Assembly: GCA_007753675.1 (NCBI GenBank)
Contig: CP036432.1
Span: forward strand, 10,325,381 to 10,389,380
Source: Stieleria magnilauensis
GTDB taxonomy: Bacteria > Planctomycetota > Planctomycetia > Pirellulales > Pirellulaceae
DNA length: 64,000 nucleotides
Reading direction: 5' to 3'
The notes below the pieces were generated by a model that saw only the letters and a list, made by a program, of their open reading frames with translations, was not told the DNA's origin and made no database searches. The number at the start of each line of letters is the position of its first letter. The first letter of the stretch is position 1. Below are positions 26,672 through 35,440 of this stretch, piece after piece. The position numbers and the translations under genes were made by a program.

Positions 26672-27869
26672 CGTACCGGTGAGTCACAATTCAAGTCAGT
26701 CGCAAGCGATGTCGCCGATCAGTTCGGCGTCCCGCATGACAGAGCACCGCGTGGGGCGATCGGTTGCTCGGGCCGGCGCGCGTCTGCCGAGCGTCTGCGG
26801 GTCGAGCCGACCGGTTCACGATCGGGGCGGATACACGCTGATCGAAATGATTGCCGCGATGGCGGCGGCAAGCTTGCTGATGCTCGGCCTGGCCACGTCC
26901 GTCGTGATTTCGACTTCGTTGGTCGAGCCCAAGAATGAAGATGGCGATCGGAGCCGGGATCGCGTGATCATGGATCGCCTGCAACACGACCTGCGTTACG
27001 CGACGAACATCGACAGCACGAGCGGGTACGGCGTTTCCATCGAACGACCGGACTTGTCGAACCAACCCCAGTCGCTGCAATACGAATCGTACATGGACGG
27101 CTTGATGCGCAACGTCAGCGGAGGCGCGAGCACGCAACTCGACCCGCTGGCCCCCACGGTCAATCACTACGTCGACGGGTACACCGCACCGACGTCCAAC
27201 CTCAATTCGTTGCGTCCGCGGATTCGCGACGTTTCGACAGCCGTGACCAGCGGAGGCTCGGCTTCGTCGCTGACAATCCAGATTCCCGACGGCGCGCGGC
27301 CCGGTGATTTATTGCTGCTGGTCGTGTCGTCTCGAAATGCATTCTATGTCAACACGTCGCCAAGTGGCTGGCAGCCTTTGTTCCTCGCCTACAACGCTGG
27401 AATCGTACTGGACGTGCACGGCCAATGGATGAGCACGTCAACACCGGACACCTACTTGCTGAGTTTCTTTTGGGGCGGCGACGTGGTGGCGGCCGTGCTC
27501 GCCATCGAACACGCCAACGGATCCTGGCCCTTCGGATGGTCCGGGTCCAGCTTCGGCACCTCGATCAACGGAAGCACCTCGACCTATCCCCGGCCGCTCG
27601 AAAATACCGACACGATTGGTGAGCGGACGTTGAACTTGCAATTCATTGCTTCGACCGGTGCGCCATCGCCCCAAACATCCTTAGGCATCGCGTCGTTCAG
27701 CGAGTGTGTCAACGAAGTCGGCTCGCCGGGCACAAGCGGTGAATGTAGCCTGGGCATCGCCTTTCGCACCGGACCGATGCCCGCCATGGCGATCACGCCG
27801 CACGTGCTCCATCAGCAATCGTCAAGCTGGACCACGATCGCGATCGAAGTGGAGGGAGAAAGTGAGTAG
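26664..27869 (+). CDS. Prepilin-type cleavage protein, PulJ/GspJ-like
   Basis: 401 aa from the ATG at 26664, which overlaps the preceding gene by 8 bases. A long leader of about 50 residues ends in the cleavage motif GG|YTLIEMIAAMAAASLLMLG with Glu+5 and a hydrophobic helix. The region after the helix (RDRVIMDRLQHDLRYATNID) is typical of GspJ/PulJ. A central insertion of about 200 residues, rich in Ser/Thr/Gly, has no clear relative and may be a surface-exposed domain. Confidence 0.8.
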   Translation: MSSVPVSHNSSQSQAMSPISSASRMTEHRVGRSVARAGARLPSVCGSSRPVHDRGGYTLIEMIAAMAAASLLMLGLATSVVISTSLVEPKNEDGDRSRDRVIMDRLQHDLRYATNIDSTSGYGVSIERPDLSNQPQSLQYESYMDGLMRNVSGGASTQLDPLAPTVNHYVDGYTAPTSNLNSLRPRIRDVSTAVTSGGSASSLTIQIPDGARPGDLLLLVVSSRNAFYVNTSPSGWQPLFLAYNAGIVLDVHGQWMSTSTPDTYLLSFFWGGDVVAAVLAIEHANGSWPFGWSGSSFGTSINGSTSTYPRPLENTDTIGERTLNLQFIASTGAPSPQTSLGIASFSECVNEVGSPGTSGECSLGIAFRTGPMPAMAITPHVLHQQSSSWTTIAIEVEGESE

Positions 27870-28509
27870 ACCACGAGTAGCGAACGACGAACGTCGCGGT
27901 GCCCGCCGAATCGGTTTATCGATGTTGGAAGTCATCGTCTCGCTGACCCTGGTCGCGACGATCATGCTGGTATCGCTCAACGCGTCGGCCAACATGATGC
28001 GAAACCGAGTCACCGCCGGGCAAGCCGTCCAAGGCCAGCTCTTGGCGGGCTATTATCTGGATGAGATCTCGTGCCTGGATTTCCGCGAGGCCTCTGACGA
28101 TGCCGTGTTCGGTCCCGAACCCGGCGAATCGGCTTCGAACCGATCCTCGTTTGATGACGTCGACGACTTCGCGGGGTTTCACCAAGACACTCCGACGTTC
28201 CGCGATGGCGGCGCAATTCCTGATTTTGACGCGTGGACGGTTGACGTCAGCGTGATCCCGCTGAGCAGTTTCGGCAGTGGTTTTCAAATCGTCGCGGATA
28301 CCAATTCGCAGTTTCGCATGGTGGCCGTCACCGTGACCGGCCCGGATATATCGTCGCAAACGTACCGGATGGTCAAGTCGATCACACCGTCGGATCGACC
28401 GGCGACGCAATCTTTTGAACGGCTGCGACGGGTCGAACTTCGATTCTCCGGCGATCGGCGGCTGAACGTCGTCGTGCCGCTTCGCAACACTCCGGCGCCC
28501 CTGTACTAG
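27862..28509 (+). CDS. Prepilin-type cleavage protein, GspI/PilV-like
   Basis: 215 aa from a GTG at 27862 with a strong ribosome binding site GGAGG at 27851-27855; it overlaps the previous stop. The leader RRIG is followed by LSMLEVIVSLTLVATIMLVS with Glu at +5. The rest is a small globular domain with an acidic middle. Overlapping translation with the PulJ-like gene supports assembly of the two products in one pseudopilus tip complex. Confidence 0.8.
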   Translation: MSRPRVANDERRGARRIGLSMLEVIVSLTLVATIMLVSLNASANMMRNRVTAGQAVQGQLLAGYYLDEISCLDFREASDDAVFGPEPGESASNRSSFDDVDDFAGFHQDTPTFRDGGAIPDFDAWTVDVSVIPLSSFGSGFQIVADTNSQFRMVAVTVTGPDISSQTYRMVKSITPSDRPATQSFERLRRVELRFSGDRRLNVVVPLRNTPAPLY

Positions 28510-28521
28510 GATCCGCAATCG

Positions 28522-29865
28522 ATGAATGCCGTTGCAAATGACCGATGCGGTCGACCGTTCCCCCGCGGCGTCCGTCATACCCGACGACGTCGACGTGATG
28601 CTCGGGGTGGCTACTTGTATGTCGCCGTGTTGTTCACCGCGTTGATCGTGGCCGGTGCGGTGGCGACCGCGCTGTCGTTGGACACCGCGCGGATCAAGTC
28701 ACACAGCGCGGCAATGGACCGAGAATCCGCGATTCGATTGGCCGAGTCGGAACTGCATCGTGTCTCCATCCAGCTGTCCACCGATCCCTATTGGCGAGAG
28801 GACCTGACCAACGCGGCCGTGTCGGCTTGGATCAACTACGGCGCCATGGCCGGAGCCGCCAATGCGGCGGCTCGCTTCAGTGTCCGCGACGATGATGGCG
28901 ATCTTTCCGATGAACTGTTTGACGATCTCCAGGTGATCGCGCACGCCAGATTCGGCTCCGCCCAAGCCGCCGTTTCGGTGGAATTGGAAACCGGGTTCGC
29001 GCCATTGGATTGGCTCCGTTACGGAGTCACCACGTTTGATGACCTTGAGTGCCATGACGGCGCGACGCTCGTCAGTGAACGACCCGTTCAAGTCTTCGAC
29101 GATTGCCGGACCAATTCGATCGGCTACCTGACCACCGCGACCTTGGAATGCTCGGGAACGATCGGATTCCCCGTTCGCGGTGACATCGCCGTCAGCTCTG
29201 TTGCCGCCCCGGTGTTCGACGTGGTTGCGCGCTACCAGCAGAACGGAACCGAGATTCCCTACGACGCCCTGTCGACCTATGACGGCGTTCGGGCGATCGC
29301 ATTGTCGGTCCTCTCCGCGAATTCCAATCCCTACGGCGAGACCGATCCCAATGGAATCTATTGGATCGACGCAGAAGGACAGGACGTTCGAATTGTCAAT
29401 GCGCGACTCGTCGCCACATTGGCGATTCGCAATGCCGATCGCGTTTATTTAAACGGCGCGTTGGCTTGGGAAGCCCCCGGCGATTCGGGTGCCATCTTGG
29501 TCACCGACGCAGAGATTCGATTCGATGCGATCGAGCCGACGTTGGATGAAACCACTCTCGGAGCAAACTTCAATCCGCCGGCGACGCCCTATCGGGGTTT
29601 CGATGCCAACCTGACGTTTAGCGATCGAATTCCCACCGAGTTTCGCGGCATCGTTTACACCACCGACAATCTATTGGTCAGACCCACCGTCGACGGCGCC
29701 CCCCTGACACTCACCGGATTGATCCTCTGTCGCGACCTGAAACTCTACCACAACCTGTTCGTTCGGTCTTACGACGAAGTGCTGACCCACGTGCCATTCG
29801 GATTCGCCGATCCCCAACCGCTGCGATTCAAATCCGGAACCTTCCGCCGCGTCGACACCCTGTGA
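28522..29865 (+). CDS. Membrane-anchored pilus-assembly-like protein (PilX/GspK-like)
   Basis: 447 aa. An Arg-rich N-terminus (HTRRRRRDARGGYLY) precedes one hydrophobic helix (about residues 30-52), then RLAESELHRVSIQL, the helix typical of PilX-type proteins that follow the pseudopilins. It lacks the +5 Glu, as GspK does, so it may cap the pilus tip. The C-terminal 300 residues appear beta-rich and are not recognised. It starts 12 bases after the GspI-like gene and ends the operon. No ATPase or platform gene is nearby. Confidence 0.7.
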   Translation: MNAVANDRCGRPFPRGVRHTRRRRRDARGGYLYVAVLFTALIVAGAVATALSLDTARIKSHSAAMDRESAIRLAESELHRVSIQLSTDPYWREDLTNAAVSAWINYGAMAGAANAAARFSVRDDDGDLSDELFDDLQVIAHARFGSAQAAVSVELETGFAPLDWLRYGVTTFDDLECHDGATLVSERPVQVFDDCRTNSIGYLTTATLECSGTIGFPVRGDIAVSSVAAPVFDVVARYQQNGTEIPYDALSTYDGVRAIALSVLSANSNPYGETDPNGIYWIDAEGQDVRIVNARLVATLAIRNADRVYLNGALAWEAPGDSGAILVTDAEIRFDAIEPTLDETTLGANFNPPATPYRGFDANLTFSDRIPTEFRGIVYTTDNLLVRPTVDGAPLTLTGLILCRDLKLYHNLFVRSYDEVLTHVPFGFADPQPLRFKSGTFRRVDTL

Positions 29866-30041
29866 CATGGTGTTGACGGCTACCTCTGCCTCGCCGGCTG
29901 TCAGTCCGATCACCAAATTGCCTGGCGGTCTAACGCACGCCCCCCGTCGATTGATCGATTTTGATGAAGGCGACGAGGGATCCTCTTCGTCAATCATGCC
30001 GTCTCTTGGACCCGTTTCGGTCTCAAGCGAAACGCTCCGTT

Positions 30042-31736
30042 TCATGCCCGCTGATTGACAATGCCACCTGGAAGAGACAGCACGGCTTCCAGTTCAGCGA
30101 TCGCTTGAGAAGCGATTTCGCCTAGATTGTTGACCAACCCCTCCGAACCGAAGAACACGGCGTTGAATACGTCAGCGTTCTCACGAACCGATCGAGCGAG
30201 TTGGCTTCCATCACTGACACGCATGACTTGACTGCCTGCTGAATTCAAACTCAATCGAAGACTCGCTCCGATCCGAAAGGATTCTCCGTCAGCGACTGAG
30301 GCGATTGCCTGCCCGATGGTGCTCCGCAATCTATCGGCATAGCCACCCTCGAACCCTCCCTCGTCGACACCGGCATAGAGCCGATTGAGCCCCTCGGCGA
30401 GTTGCCGCAATTGACTGGCGAATGCCCTGGACGTACGTCGTCCGGGAGTCACACCCTGAGTCCGACTGACGACTTGCTCGATAGGCTCGAAGGTGCCTTC
30501 GGGAATTCCCAATGCATCCAGTAAGCCAGAAGAGTCGCTGCCAAGGTGCAACGCCTGCAACGGATCGGAAGAGCGGATTGAGAATTGCGACGCGAAATTG
30601 AGTCCGGATTGAACCCCCGCATCGGAGAAGTTGATTCGGTCAATCACTTGAGACAATGAATCTGTCTCGATATCTACCGCAACAACAGATGCATTCACGG
30701 AGAAGGAGCCACTTCGGACAGTCGAAAACGCCTCGACGTCTTCGAGCAAACGCCGCTGGCCAGGAACTTCATCGGTGCCGCCGACCGCAACGGCATCGTT
30801 GAGCTTGAACGCAGCAAGAAATCCGGAGGTGTCTGCCCCCAATGCAATCGTCGGCTCAGCTCCTAAAGTCTGGTGAGTTAAAACGACTCGCTCGGTCGCC
30901 GCATCGAACTGCGCCTGCACCCCTGCGCCAGATTCGCCGATTCGTTGCAAGACGGCATCCAGACTGTCATCGGAACTGACGGCAATCGAAACACCGTTGA
31001 TTTCGAATTGACCGTCCGAAATCTCAAATCCACTTTCCAGCCACGGCGACTGCTCACGAATGCCATCGAAAGGGTTCTGCGGGCGAGGCGACTCTCCAAT
31101 GCTATCGTCTACATCGACATCAAATGAATCTCCCACCTCGAATGACCCTGCGCTAAGATCCAGGGTCAGCCCATTCGACATTTCCAAGCTGATGTCCTGC
31201 GAAAAGGTCGGTAAAGCAAACTGATCGACGAGATCGCCCTGACCATCGCGAACCTCTAATTCCTTGTTCACCCCGAGTCCGCCTGCGGCGACAATCGAAA
31301 ACGTCAGGGTATCCGTGCCGTTGCTGCCGTCGTAGATTCCACTGAGCGTCGCCTGACTTGTCGTTCCTCCGGAGAACTCAGGACCACGAGTCGAATACGA
31401 AGTGGGGGTCGTGTTGATTTGCTCCGTCGATGTCAATGTCGCCGCCGTTGCAGGCAGCGGGTCCAGCATAACAGGGTCGGCTGAGAGCACTTCAAACGCT
31501 CTCCATTGCGTGCCCGATGAGCCCGTCGTGGGCGTCGACCGCAGCGGCCCGGAACCGGAAAACGAATCGATCGCCTTTTTTAGGTGAATGACCGCACTGC
31601 GAAGCCGAACCAATTCAGAAGCCGGGCTACCAGAAAACGAATTGCCGCCACGGACCTCCGAAGGAACGACGTCAGGACTGCGGAAATTGATTCCAAAACC
31701 ATTGGGGGCGACAAAAGAATTGGCTGCAATGCGCAT
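30042..31736 (-). CDS. FlgIN-motif flagellar protein (hook-associated/FliD-like)
   Basis: 564 aa. Two flagellin hook IN repeats are visible: around residue 255 (GQFEINGVSIAV, DSLDAVLQRI, ESGAGVQAQFDAATERVVLT) and around residue 365 (GSFSVNASVVAVDIETDSLSQVIDRINFSDAGVQ). This repeat pair occurs in filament cap and hook-associated proteins. The typical FliD N-terminus is not obvious, so the exact role (cap, hook-associated or planctomycete-specific filament component) is open. It is a lone flagellar-type gene here. The upstream gap to the DinB gene carries a 14-bp hairpin. Confidence 0.75.
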   Translation of the reverse strand: MRIAANSFVAPNGFGINFRSPDVVPSEVRGGNSFSGSPASELVRLRSAVIHLKKAIDSFSGSGPLRSTPTTGSSGTQWRAFEVLSADPVMLDPLPATAATLTSTEQINTTPTSYSTRGPEFSGGTTSQATLSGIYDGSNGTDTLTFSIVAAGGLGVNKELEVRDGQGDLVDQFALPTFSQDISLEMSNGLTLDLSAGSFEVGDSFDVDVDDSIGESPRPQNPFDGIREQSPWLESGFEISDGQFEINGVSIAVSSDDSLDAVLQRIGESGAGVQAQFDAATERVVLTHQTLGAEPTIALGADTSGFLAAFKLNDAVAVGGTDEVPGQRRLLEDVEAFSTVRSGSFSVNASVVAVDIETDSLSQVIDRINFSDAGVQSGLNFASQFSIRSSDPLQALHLGSDSSGLLDALGIPEGTFEPIEQVVSRTQGVTPGRRTSRAFASQLRQLAEGLNRLYAGVDEGGFEGGYADRLRSTIGQAIASVADGESFRIGASLRLSLNSAGSQVMRVSDGSQLARSVRENADVFNAVFFGSEGLVNNLGEIASQAIAELEAVLSLPGGIVNQRA

Positions 31737-31863
31737 GAAGTGCGAGCGCCTTCACCGCTGCTGGCGGTGTTTCGAGGAGGACTGACCGTATAAATCATTT
31801 TCAACCCCGTAAGCCAACGGTAGCTCGGACCCCGCCCCCCGCATGGCACATTTTCATTCCATT

Positions 31864-31900
31864 GAGTGACGGTTGGCAGACACGTCGCCAACCGTCACTC
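31864..31900. repeat. Inverted repeat with 14-bp arms
   Basis: GAGTGACGGTTGGC (31864-31877) pairs perfectly with GCCAACCGTCACTC (31887-31900) around a 9-base loop. It lies between the flagellar gene and the 3' end of the DinB gene, both on the minus strand. There is no U-tract, so it could be a processing or Rho-linked hairpin or a REP-like element. Confidence 0.7.
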
Positions 31901-32006
31901 ATTGAACACGGGCTGAGTAATCGTCACGCCACGGATCGAATGGCCAACGAGTGCCGGATTCCACTCTTTTTCCTCGCGTTGATCAATGTGAACACGCTGC
32001 TCGCAT

Positions 32007-32573
32007 CTAGCGAACCGGATCAAGGCCGAGGGCGCGTCGTACCAGCCCGATCTGGCCGGCGTGAATGTGTTCGTGCAACGGGCAAAATAGAATCGCACCC
32101 AACTTGACCGGATAAGCGGCGTAGGGCATGTCGATCGGCTCGAGCAACACGTCCGGCGAAACCGATTCCAACACCTGCAGCCCTGATTCATAAACCCGGC
32201 CGAGACGCTCCAACAGCTCCTCGGGACTCGGTTGGCCCTCGGGATCCGACTTGGGTGTCGAGCCGCGTCCGTACGCTTTGCGGAATCGCCCCGGAATCAG
32301 GTCCAAGTCTTCGCTCTGCCGGCCTCGGATCCGGAACATCAACAGACCGTATTGGCTGACCGTCAGATGCCCGACTTGCCACGCGATATTCGTCGGCAAG
32401 CCAGCGGGAATCGTCAGCCATTGATCGTGCGGCGTCGCGTCGAGCAACTCGAGCGTGTAGTTGCGCGCGAATCGAATCTGCTCGATCGCTCCGGTCAACA
32501 TTTCGCGGGCGGATTCGGGCGACGGCAGTGAAACGCTCGATGCCGACGTAGATTGATTTTCGGATTGGCTCAT
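32007..32573 (-). CDS. DinB-superfamily protein
   Basis: 188 aa from the ATG at 32573. The DinB four-helix-bundle pattern is present: MLTGAIEQIRFARNYTLELL, NIAWQVGHLTVSQYGLLMF with the first metal His, and LHEHIHAGQIGLVRRALGL with the HxxxH pair near the C-terminus. DinB-like proteins bind a metal through three His and often act as thiol-dependent transferases; no substrate can be named. It ends about 270 bases before the flagellar gene. Confidence 0.85.
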   Translation of the reverse strand: MSQSENQSTSASSVSLPSPESAREMLTGAIEQIRFARNYTLELLDATPHDQWLTIPAGLPTNIAWQVGHLTVSQYGLLMFRIRGRQSEDLDLIPGRFRKAYGRGSTPKSDPEGQPSPEELLERLGRVYESGLQVLESVSPDVLLEPIDMPYAAYPVKLGAILFCPLHEHIHAGQIGLVRRALGLDPVR

Positions 32574-32683
32574 GCAGCGATCATAACAATTTCGATGGCC
32601 GCTTTCTCTACCCACCATTTCAGGCTACGCAGTGAAGCATTTATTCCCTGCGTTTGACGAGGTGTTAGCGGCAGGGCGCAAGC

Positions 32684-32699
32684 GGCCTGTCGATTTAGT
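32684..32699 (+). repeat. IS left terminal inverted repeat
   Basis: GGCCTGTCGATTTAGT matches the complement of the right end at 15 of 16 positions. The adjacent outside bases are the target duplication GCAAGC. Confidence 0.8.
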
Positions 32700-32842
32700 T
32701 CCTGGGGACGGTTGATTCGATTTTGGTTCCGGACGAGGCTTTTATGGTGCTATGCGGGGCATCCAGAGTCGTTGGTAAGCGTGTTGACGGGATCGTGGCG
32801 TTCGCTTGTGGCGGATTTCGTTCGAAATGCCCCCTATCTCCC

Positions 32843-34552
32843 CTAGTTTGCTGTTCCGAGCGATTGTGTCGCCGCGGCGGCGCGCAGCTTCGCCAAGTAA
32901 CTCATGATTTTCTTCAGATTGAATCCGGTCGCCGCCCAGCGCCATTCTTGATTCACACCTGCGATACCTCGAAGCAGGAATCGCCGCATATCAAGCGTGC
33001 TCTTGATCACGGCGAAAGGCGTTTCACCGAAATGCTGACGACGAGAGTAAGCCTCTTTGGCTGCAGGCGTTTCCATTCGCGCACGCTGCCGACGTCGCGC
33101 TCCTTCATGCTCATCATGCATCGTCTCGCGACCACGTGGCGGGCCAGGCTTGCGACCACGTCGCTTGCCCGCTCGCTTGTCCGACGAGGTCGCTTCGCTG
33201 GACTCCTGGGACGATGCCTCGCTGCTGCTTGCCTCGTCTTTTGGCTTCACGTTCTTGCGACAACGCCCAGCCAGCGTGCAGCCCTCGCATTCAAAACAGG
33301 TGTAAACCTTTCGCTGCACCGGAGAGCCGTCGCCATGCGTCGTGTTCTCGGTCGTCCGATGTGAAAGCACTTTGCCTGCCGGGCAGTAATAGCAGTCGTT
33401 CGCTTCGTCGTACACAAACGCTGCTTTGTCAAATCGTTTGGTTTGTGGATTAACCGGCAACTGATCAATCTGATCGGCGGCAACGGGCTCAGTCAAATCC
33501 GAACGCTCGGCAGGGTTGTTCTCGCGATTGGTTTCGGCAAGCGGGCCAATCAGTTCGATCTGTTTTTCCTCAGCCGCAGTGAGGTTTTTGCCCGTCGTGT
33601 AAGCCGAGTCAGCCATGACTCGCTTAATGTCAATTCCAAAGTCGTTGGCCACACAGTCGACGATGGTGGCAAATTCGTGGTGTTCGACGTTGCCGATCAA
33701 GACGTCCGCCGCAACGATCAGGCCGCTCTGCGTTTCGGTCGTCGCCATCGGAGTAAAGTTGGCTGCGTAACCACCCTCCTTATTGGGAAGAATGCGACTG
33801 TCCGTGTCAGTCTTGGGTAACTGGGCGGGGCCCTTCGTCCCATTTTTCCTGCGGACTTCGTCCATCGCATTGACCGTCTCCAGATGAGCGGCCAGTTGTG
33901 AGCGGCGTGACTTCAAGTTGGCGACGGCGGCGGGGAGGCGGTCCGCCGAAACGTCCTGGCCGATGAGATCTTCGTCGCATGCGTCGTTGACTTCGAAGGT
34001 TTCCAGGGCCTCATCAATTTGCGCGTCAAGTTCTTCGAGTGCTTTGGCTAATCGTTTGGCCGTCCAAGTCTTGTATTTGTTGGCGTCAGCCAGGATGCGT
34101 GTGCCGTCGATGCACAGTTCCGAGAGATTGGCGATCCCCAGGTTGATCGCCAGCTTGACCATTTGTTTGAAGATGCCTTTGACTGCATCACTATTGTTTC
34201 GGCGGAAGTCGCTGATCGTGCTGTGATCGATGCGGCGACCGCTGCTAAGCCAGATAAAATCGATCGAATGCTTGAGTTCGTATTCAATGTTCCGGCTGGA
34301 TCGGATTCGCCGAATCATGGCAAACAGCAGGATCTTTGCCATTACGCTGGGATGGATCGGCGGCTGACCGAATCCGCCGTTGTAGGCCGCCTCCCAATCA
34401 GTCCAGTCCATCTGATCGAGAATCTCGTCGACCAAGCGAACGGGATGATCCTGAGGGATGAGTTCCTCCAGGGCGGTGGGAATGAGGACCAGTTGCCCGC
34501 GTGGTGTAGGAGCTTCCTGCCAATAGCTGGTCTTGGGTTGTCTCTGGCTCAC
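32843..34552 (-). CDS. IS1182-family transposase
   Basis: 569 aa from a GTG at 34552 with a strong GGGAGG upstream; the frame is open further upstream without homology. The N-terminal IS1182/DUF772 pattern is clear (PQDHPVRLVDEILDQMDW, HPSVMAKILLFAMIRRIRSSR). DDE-type residues lie in CIDGTRILADANKYK and VMADSAYTTGKN. A Cys-rich insert (CYYCPAGKV, CFECEGCTLAGRCRK) and the C-terminal FGETPFAVIKSTLDMRRFLLRG segment are typical of the family. No frameshift or internal stop is seen, so it should be functional. Confidence 0.93.
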   Translation of the reverse strand: MSQRQPKTSYWQEAPTPRGQLVLIPTALEELIPQDHPVRLVDEILDQMDWTDWEAAYNGGFGQPPIHPSVMAKILLFAMIRRIRSSRNIEYELKHSIDFIWLSSGRRIDHSTISDFRRNNSDAVKGIFKQMVKLAINLGIANLSELCIDGTRILADANKYKTWTAKRLAKALEELDAQIDEALETFEVNDACDEDLIGQDVSADRLPAAVANLKSRRSQLAAHLETVNAMDEVRRKNGTKGPAQLPKTDTDSRILPNKEGGYAANFTPMATTETQSGLIVAADVLIGNVEHHEFATIVDCVANDFGIDIKRVMADSAYTTGKNLTAAEEKQIELIGPLAETNRENNPAERSDLTEPVAADQIDQLPVNPQTKRFDKAAFVYDEANDCYYCPAGKVLSHRTTENTTHGDGSPVQRKVYTCFECEGCTLAGRCRKNVKPKDEASSSEASSQESSEATSSDKRAGKRRGRKPGPPRGRETMHDEHEGARRRQRARMETPAAKEAYSRRQHFGETPFAVIKSTLDMRRFLLRGIAGVNQEWRWAATGFNLKKIMSYLAKLRAAAATQSLGTAN

Positions 34553-34658
34553 TGGGCAAGCCTCCCTGCGTGAGAAGTGAATCGCGACGACGATCCGCCA
34601 AGAATAGCAAACATCGTGACGATGCCTACTAAGCCACCTCCCCTCGTTTTGTGGATAC

Positions 34659-34674
34659 ACTAAACCGACAGGCC
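34659..34674 (-). repeat. IS right terminal inverted repeat
   Basis: ACTAAACCGACAGGCC on the plus strand, the inverse of the left end except one base. The next six bases outside are GCAAGC. Confidence 0.8.
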
Positions 34675-34750
34675 GCAAGCCCAATACCGCTAAAAAATGC
34701 TTCACAGCGTTGCATTTCAGGGTCACAGAACTCGCCACCCGCATTGCGAT

Positions 34751-35251
34751 TCAGCCCGCTTTCTGTTCCCCACGGGGTCTGCGGGCCGGTTTGGCAACCA
34801 GTCGGATTTCGGGCATCAAGACCCGGCCGCCGTGAAACGTGCGACGCCCGTCGATCGTGTGATCGAACACGAACACACCGGCCGCCGCCCCCGCACGCGG
34901 CGAGACCCGCAGGATCGCCGGATGCCCGCAATGCGTGCAACGCACTCGCAAACCGTGTGCGTCAAGCATCTCTTGGATCGACCGGGCCAATTCGCGATTT
35001 GCTTCCATGCTGCCCAACGTCCGTCCGCTCATCTGTGCCAGTTGGGCCTGGATGGCGAGGCGGATCTCTCGTTGCAGACGGTTCATTTCTCGCTTCAGCT
35101 CGGCCAACATCGCCGTTGCGACAGCCGCGCCGGAACCATCCTCCTGGGTTATTTCCCCACCACCCCGGCAGGCGTTTTCCGCCTCCTGCTCCTCGTTGGG
35201 CGGCGACGGAATCGGGGGATCGGCGTTCGGTGGTCTTTGCGGAGCGTTCAT
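34751..35251 (-). CDS. Small CxxC protein of unknown function
   Basis: 166 aa from the ATG at 35251 (a TTG at 35263 is in frame). A Pro-rich N-terminus leads into a helix (about 45-90, LKREMNRLQREIRLAIQAQL) and a C-terminal domain with one CTHC pair and VFVFDHTIDGRRTFHGGRVLMPEIRLV. There is no signal peptide. The C-terminal motif looks conserved and structured, but I cannot name a family. It is transcribed divergently from the first GAF-HlyD gene, and the shared upstream region contains a perfect dyad at 35264-35284. Confidence 0.65.
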   Translation of the reverse strand: MNAPQRPPNADPPIPSPPNEEQEAENACRGGGEITQEDGSGAAVATAMLAELKREMNRLQREIRLAIQAQLAQMSGRTLGSMEANRELARSIQEMLDAHGLRVRCTHCGHPAILRVSPRAGAAAGVFVFDHTIDGRRTFHGGRVLMPEIRLVAKPARRPRGEQKAG

Positions 35252-35263
35252 TTCAGTGGACAA

Positions 35264-35284
35264 TCATATACAAACTGTATATGA
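35264..35284. promoter_or_regulatory. Perfect 9-bp dyad, candidate operator in a divergent promoter region
   Basis: TCATATACA and TGTATATGA are perfect inverted arms around the 3-base spacer AAC. It lies 13 bases upstream of the CxxC protein start and about 157 bases upstream of the GAF-HlyD gene. The AT-rich dyad in a GC-rich background is typical of a dimeric repressor site. The cognate regulator is not in the window. Confidence 0.6.
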
Positions 35285-35440
35285 TGTCGAGTCGAATCGC
35301 CAAAACCGGTACACGACGCCCCCGCTGGCGAGCATTCGCGTGGCATCGTTCAGGTCAACATGGAAACGGCTCCTAAGATTTACTACTGTCGCCTGATCCC
35401 CAGTCCTTTGTCCTTTTTCATCGCAGACCCCTCCTGATCC

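Larger units (their letters stand above)
32684..34674 (-). mobile_element. IS1182-family insertion sequence, complete
   Basis: 1991 bp bounded by 16-bp terminal inverted repeats with one mismatch: GGCCTGTCGATTTAGT (32684-32699) and the complement of GGCCTGTCGGTTTAGT (34659-34674). It is flanked by a direct 6-bp duplication GCAAGC (32678-32683 and 34675-34680). One transposase gene occupies most of it on the minus strand. The intact ends and open reading frame suggest a recent, possibly active copy. Confidence 0.88.
32632..34705. repeat. Palindromic intergenic repeat split by an IS element
   Basis: Removing the IS and one copy of GCAAGC rejoins 32632-32683 with 34681-34705. This gives a 77-bp element whose outer arms GTGAAGCATTT / AAATGCTTCAC and inner arms TTAGCGG / CCGCTAA are inverted repeats. 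An uninterrupted relative lies at 45113-45178 and shares the central GCAGGGCGC-AGCCCAATAC. It is a REP/MITE-like dispersed sequence. Confidence 0.8.

Noticed and set aside
34651..35376. A 241-codon plus-strand frame upstream of the GAF-HlyD gene
   Set aside because: It is antisense to the CxxC protein and runs through the dyad and intergenic region; the composition is unlike a protein.
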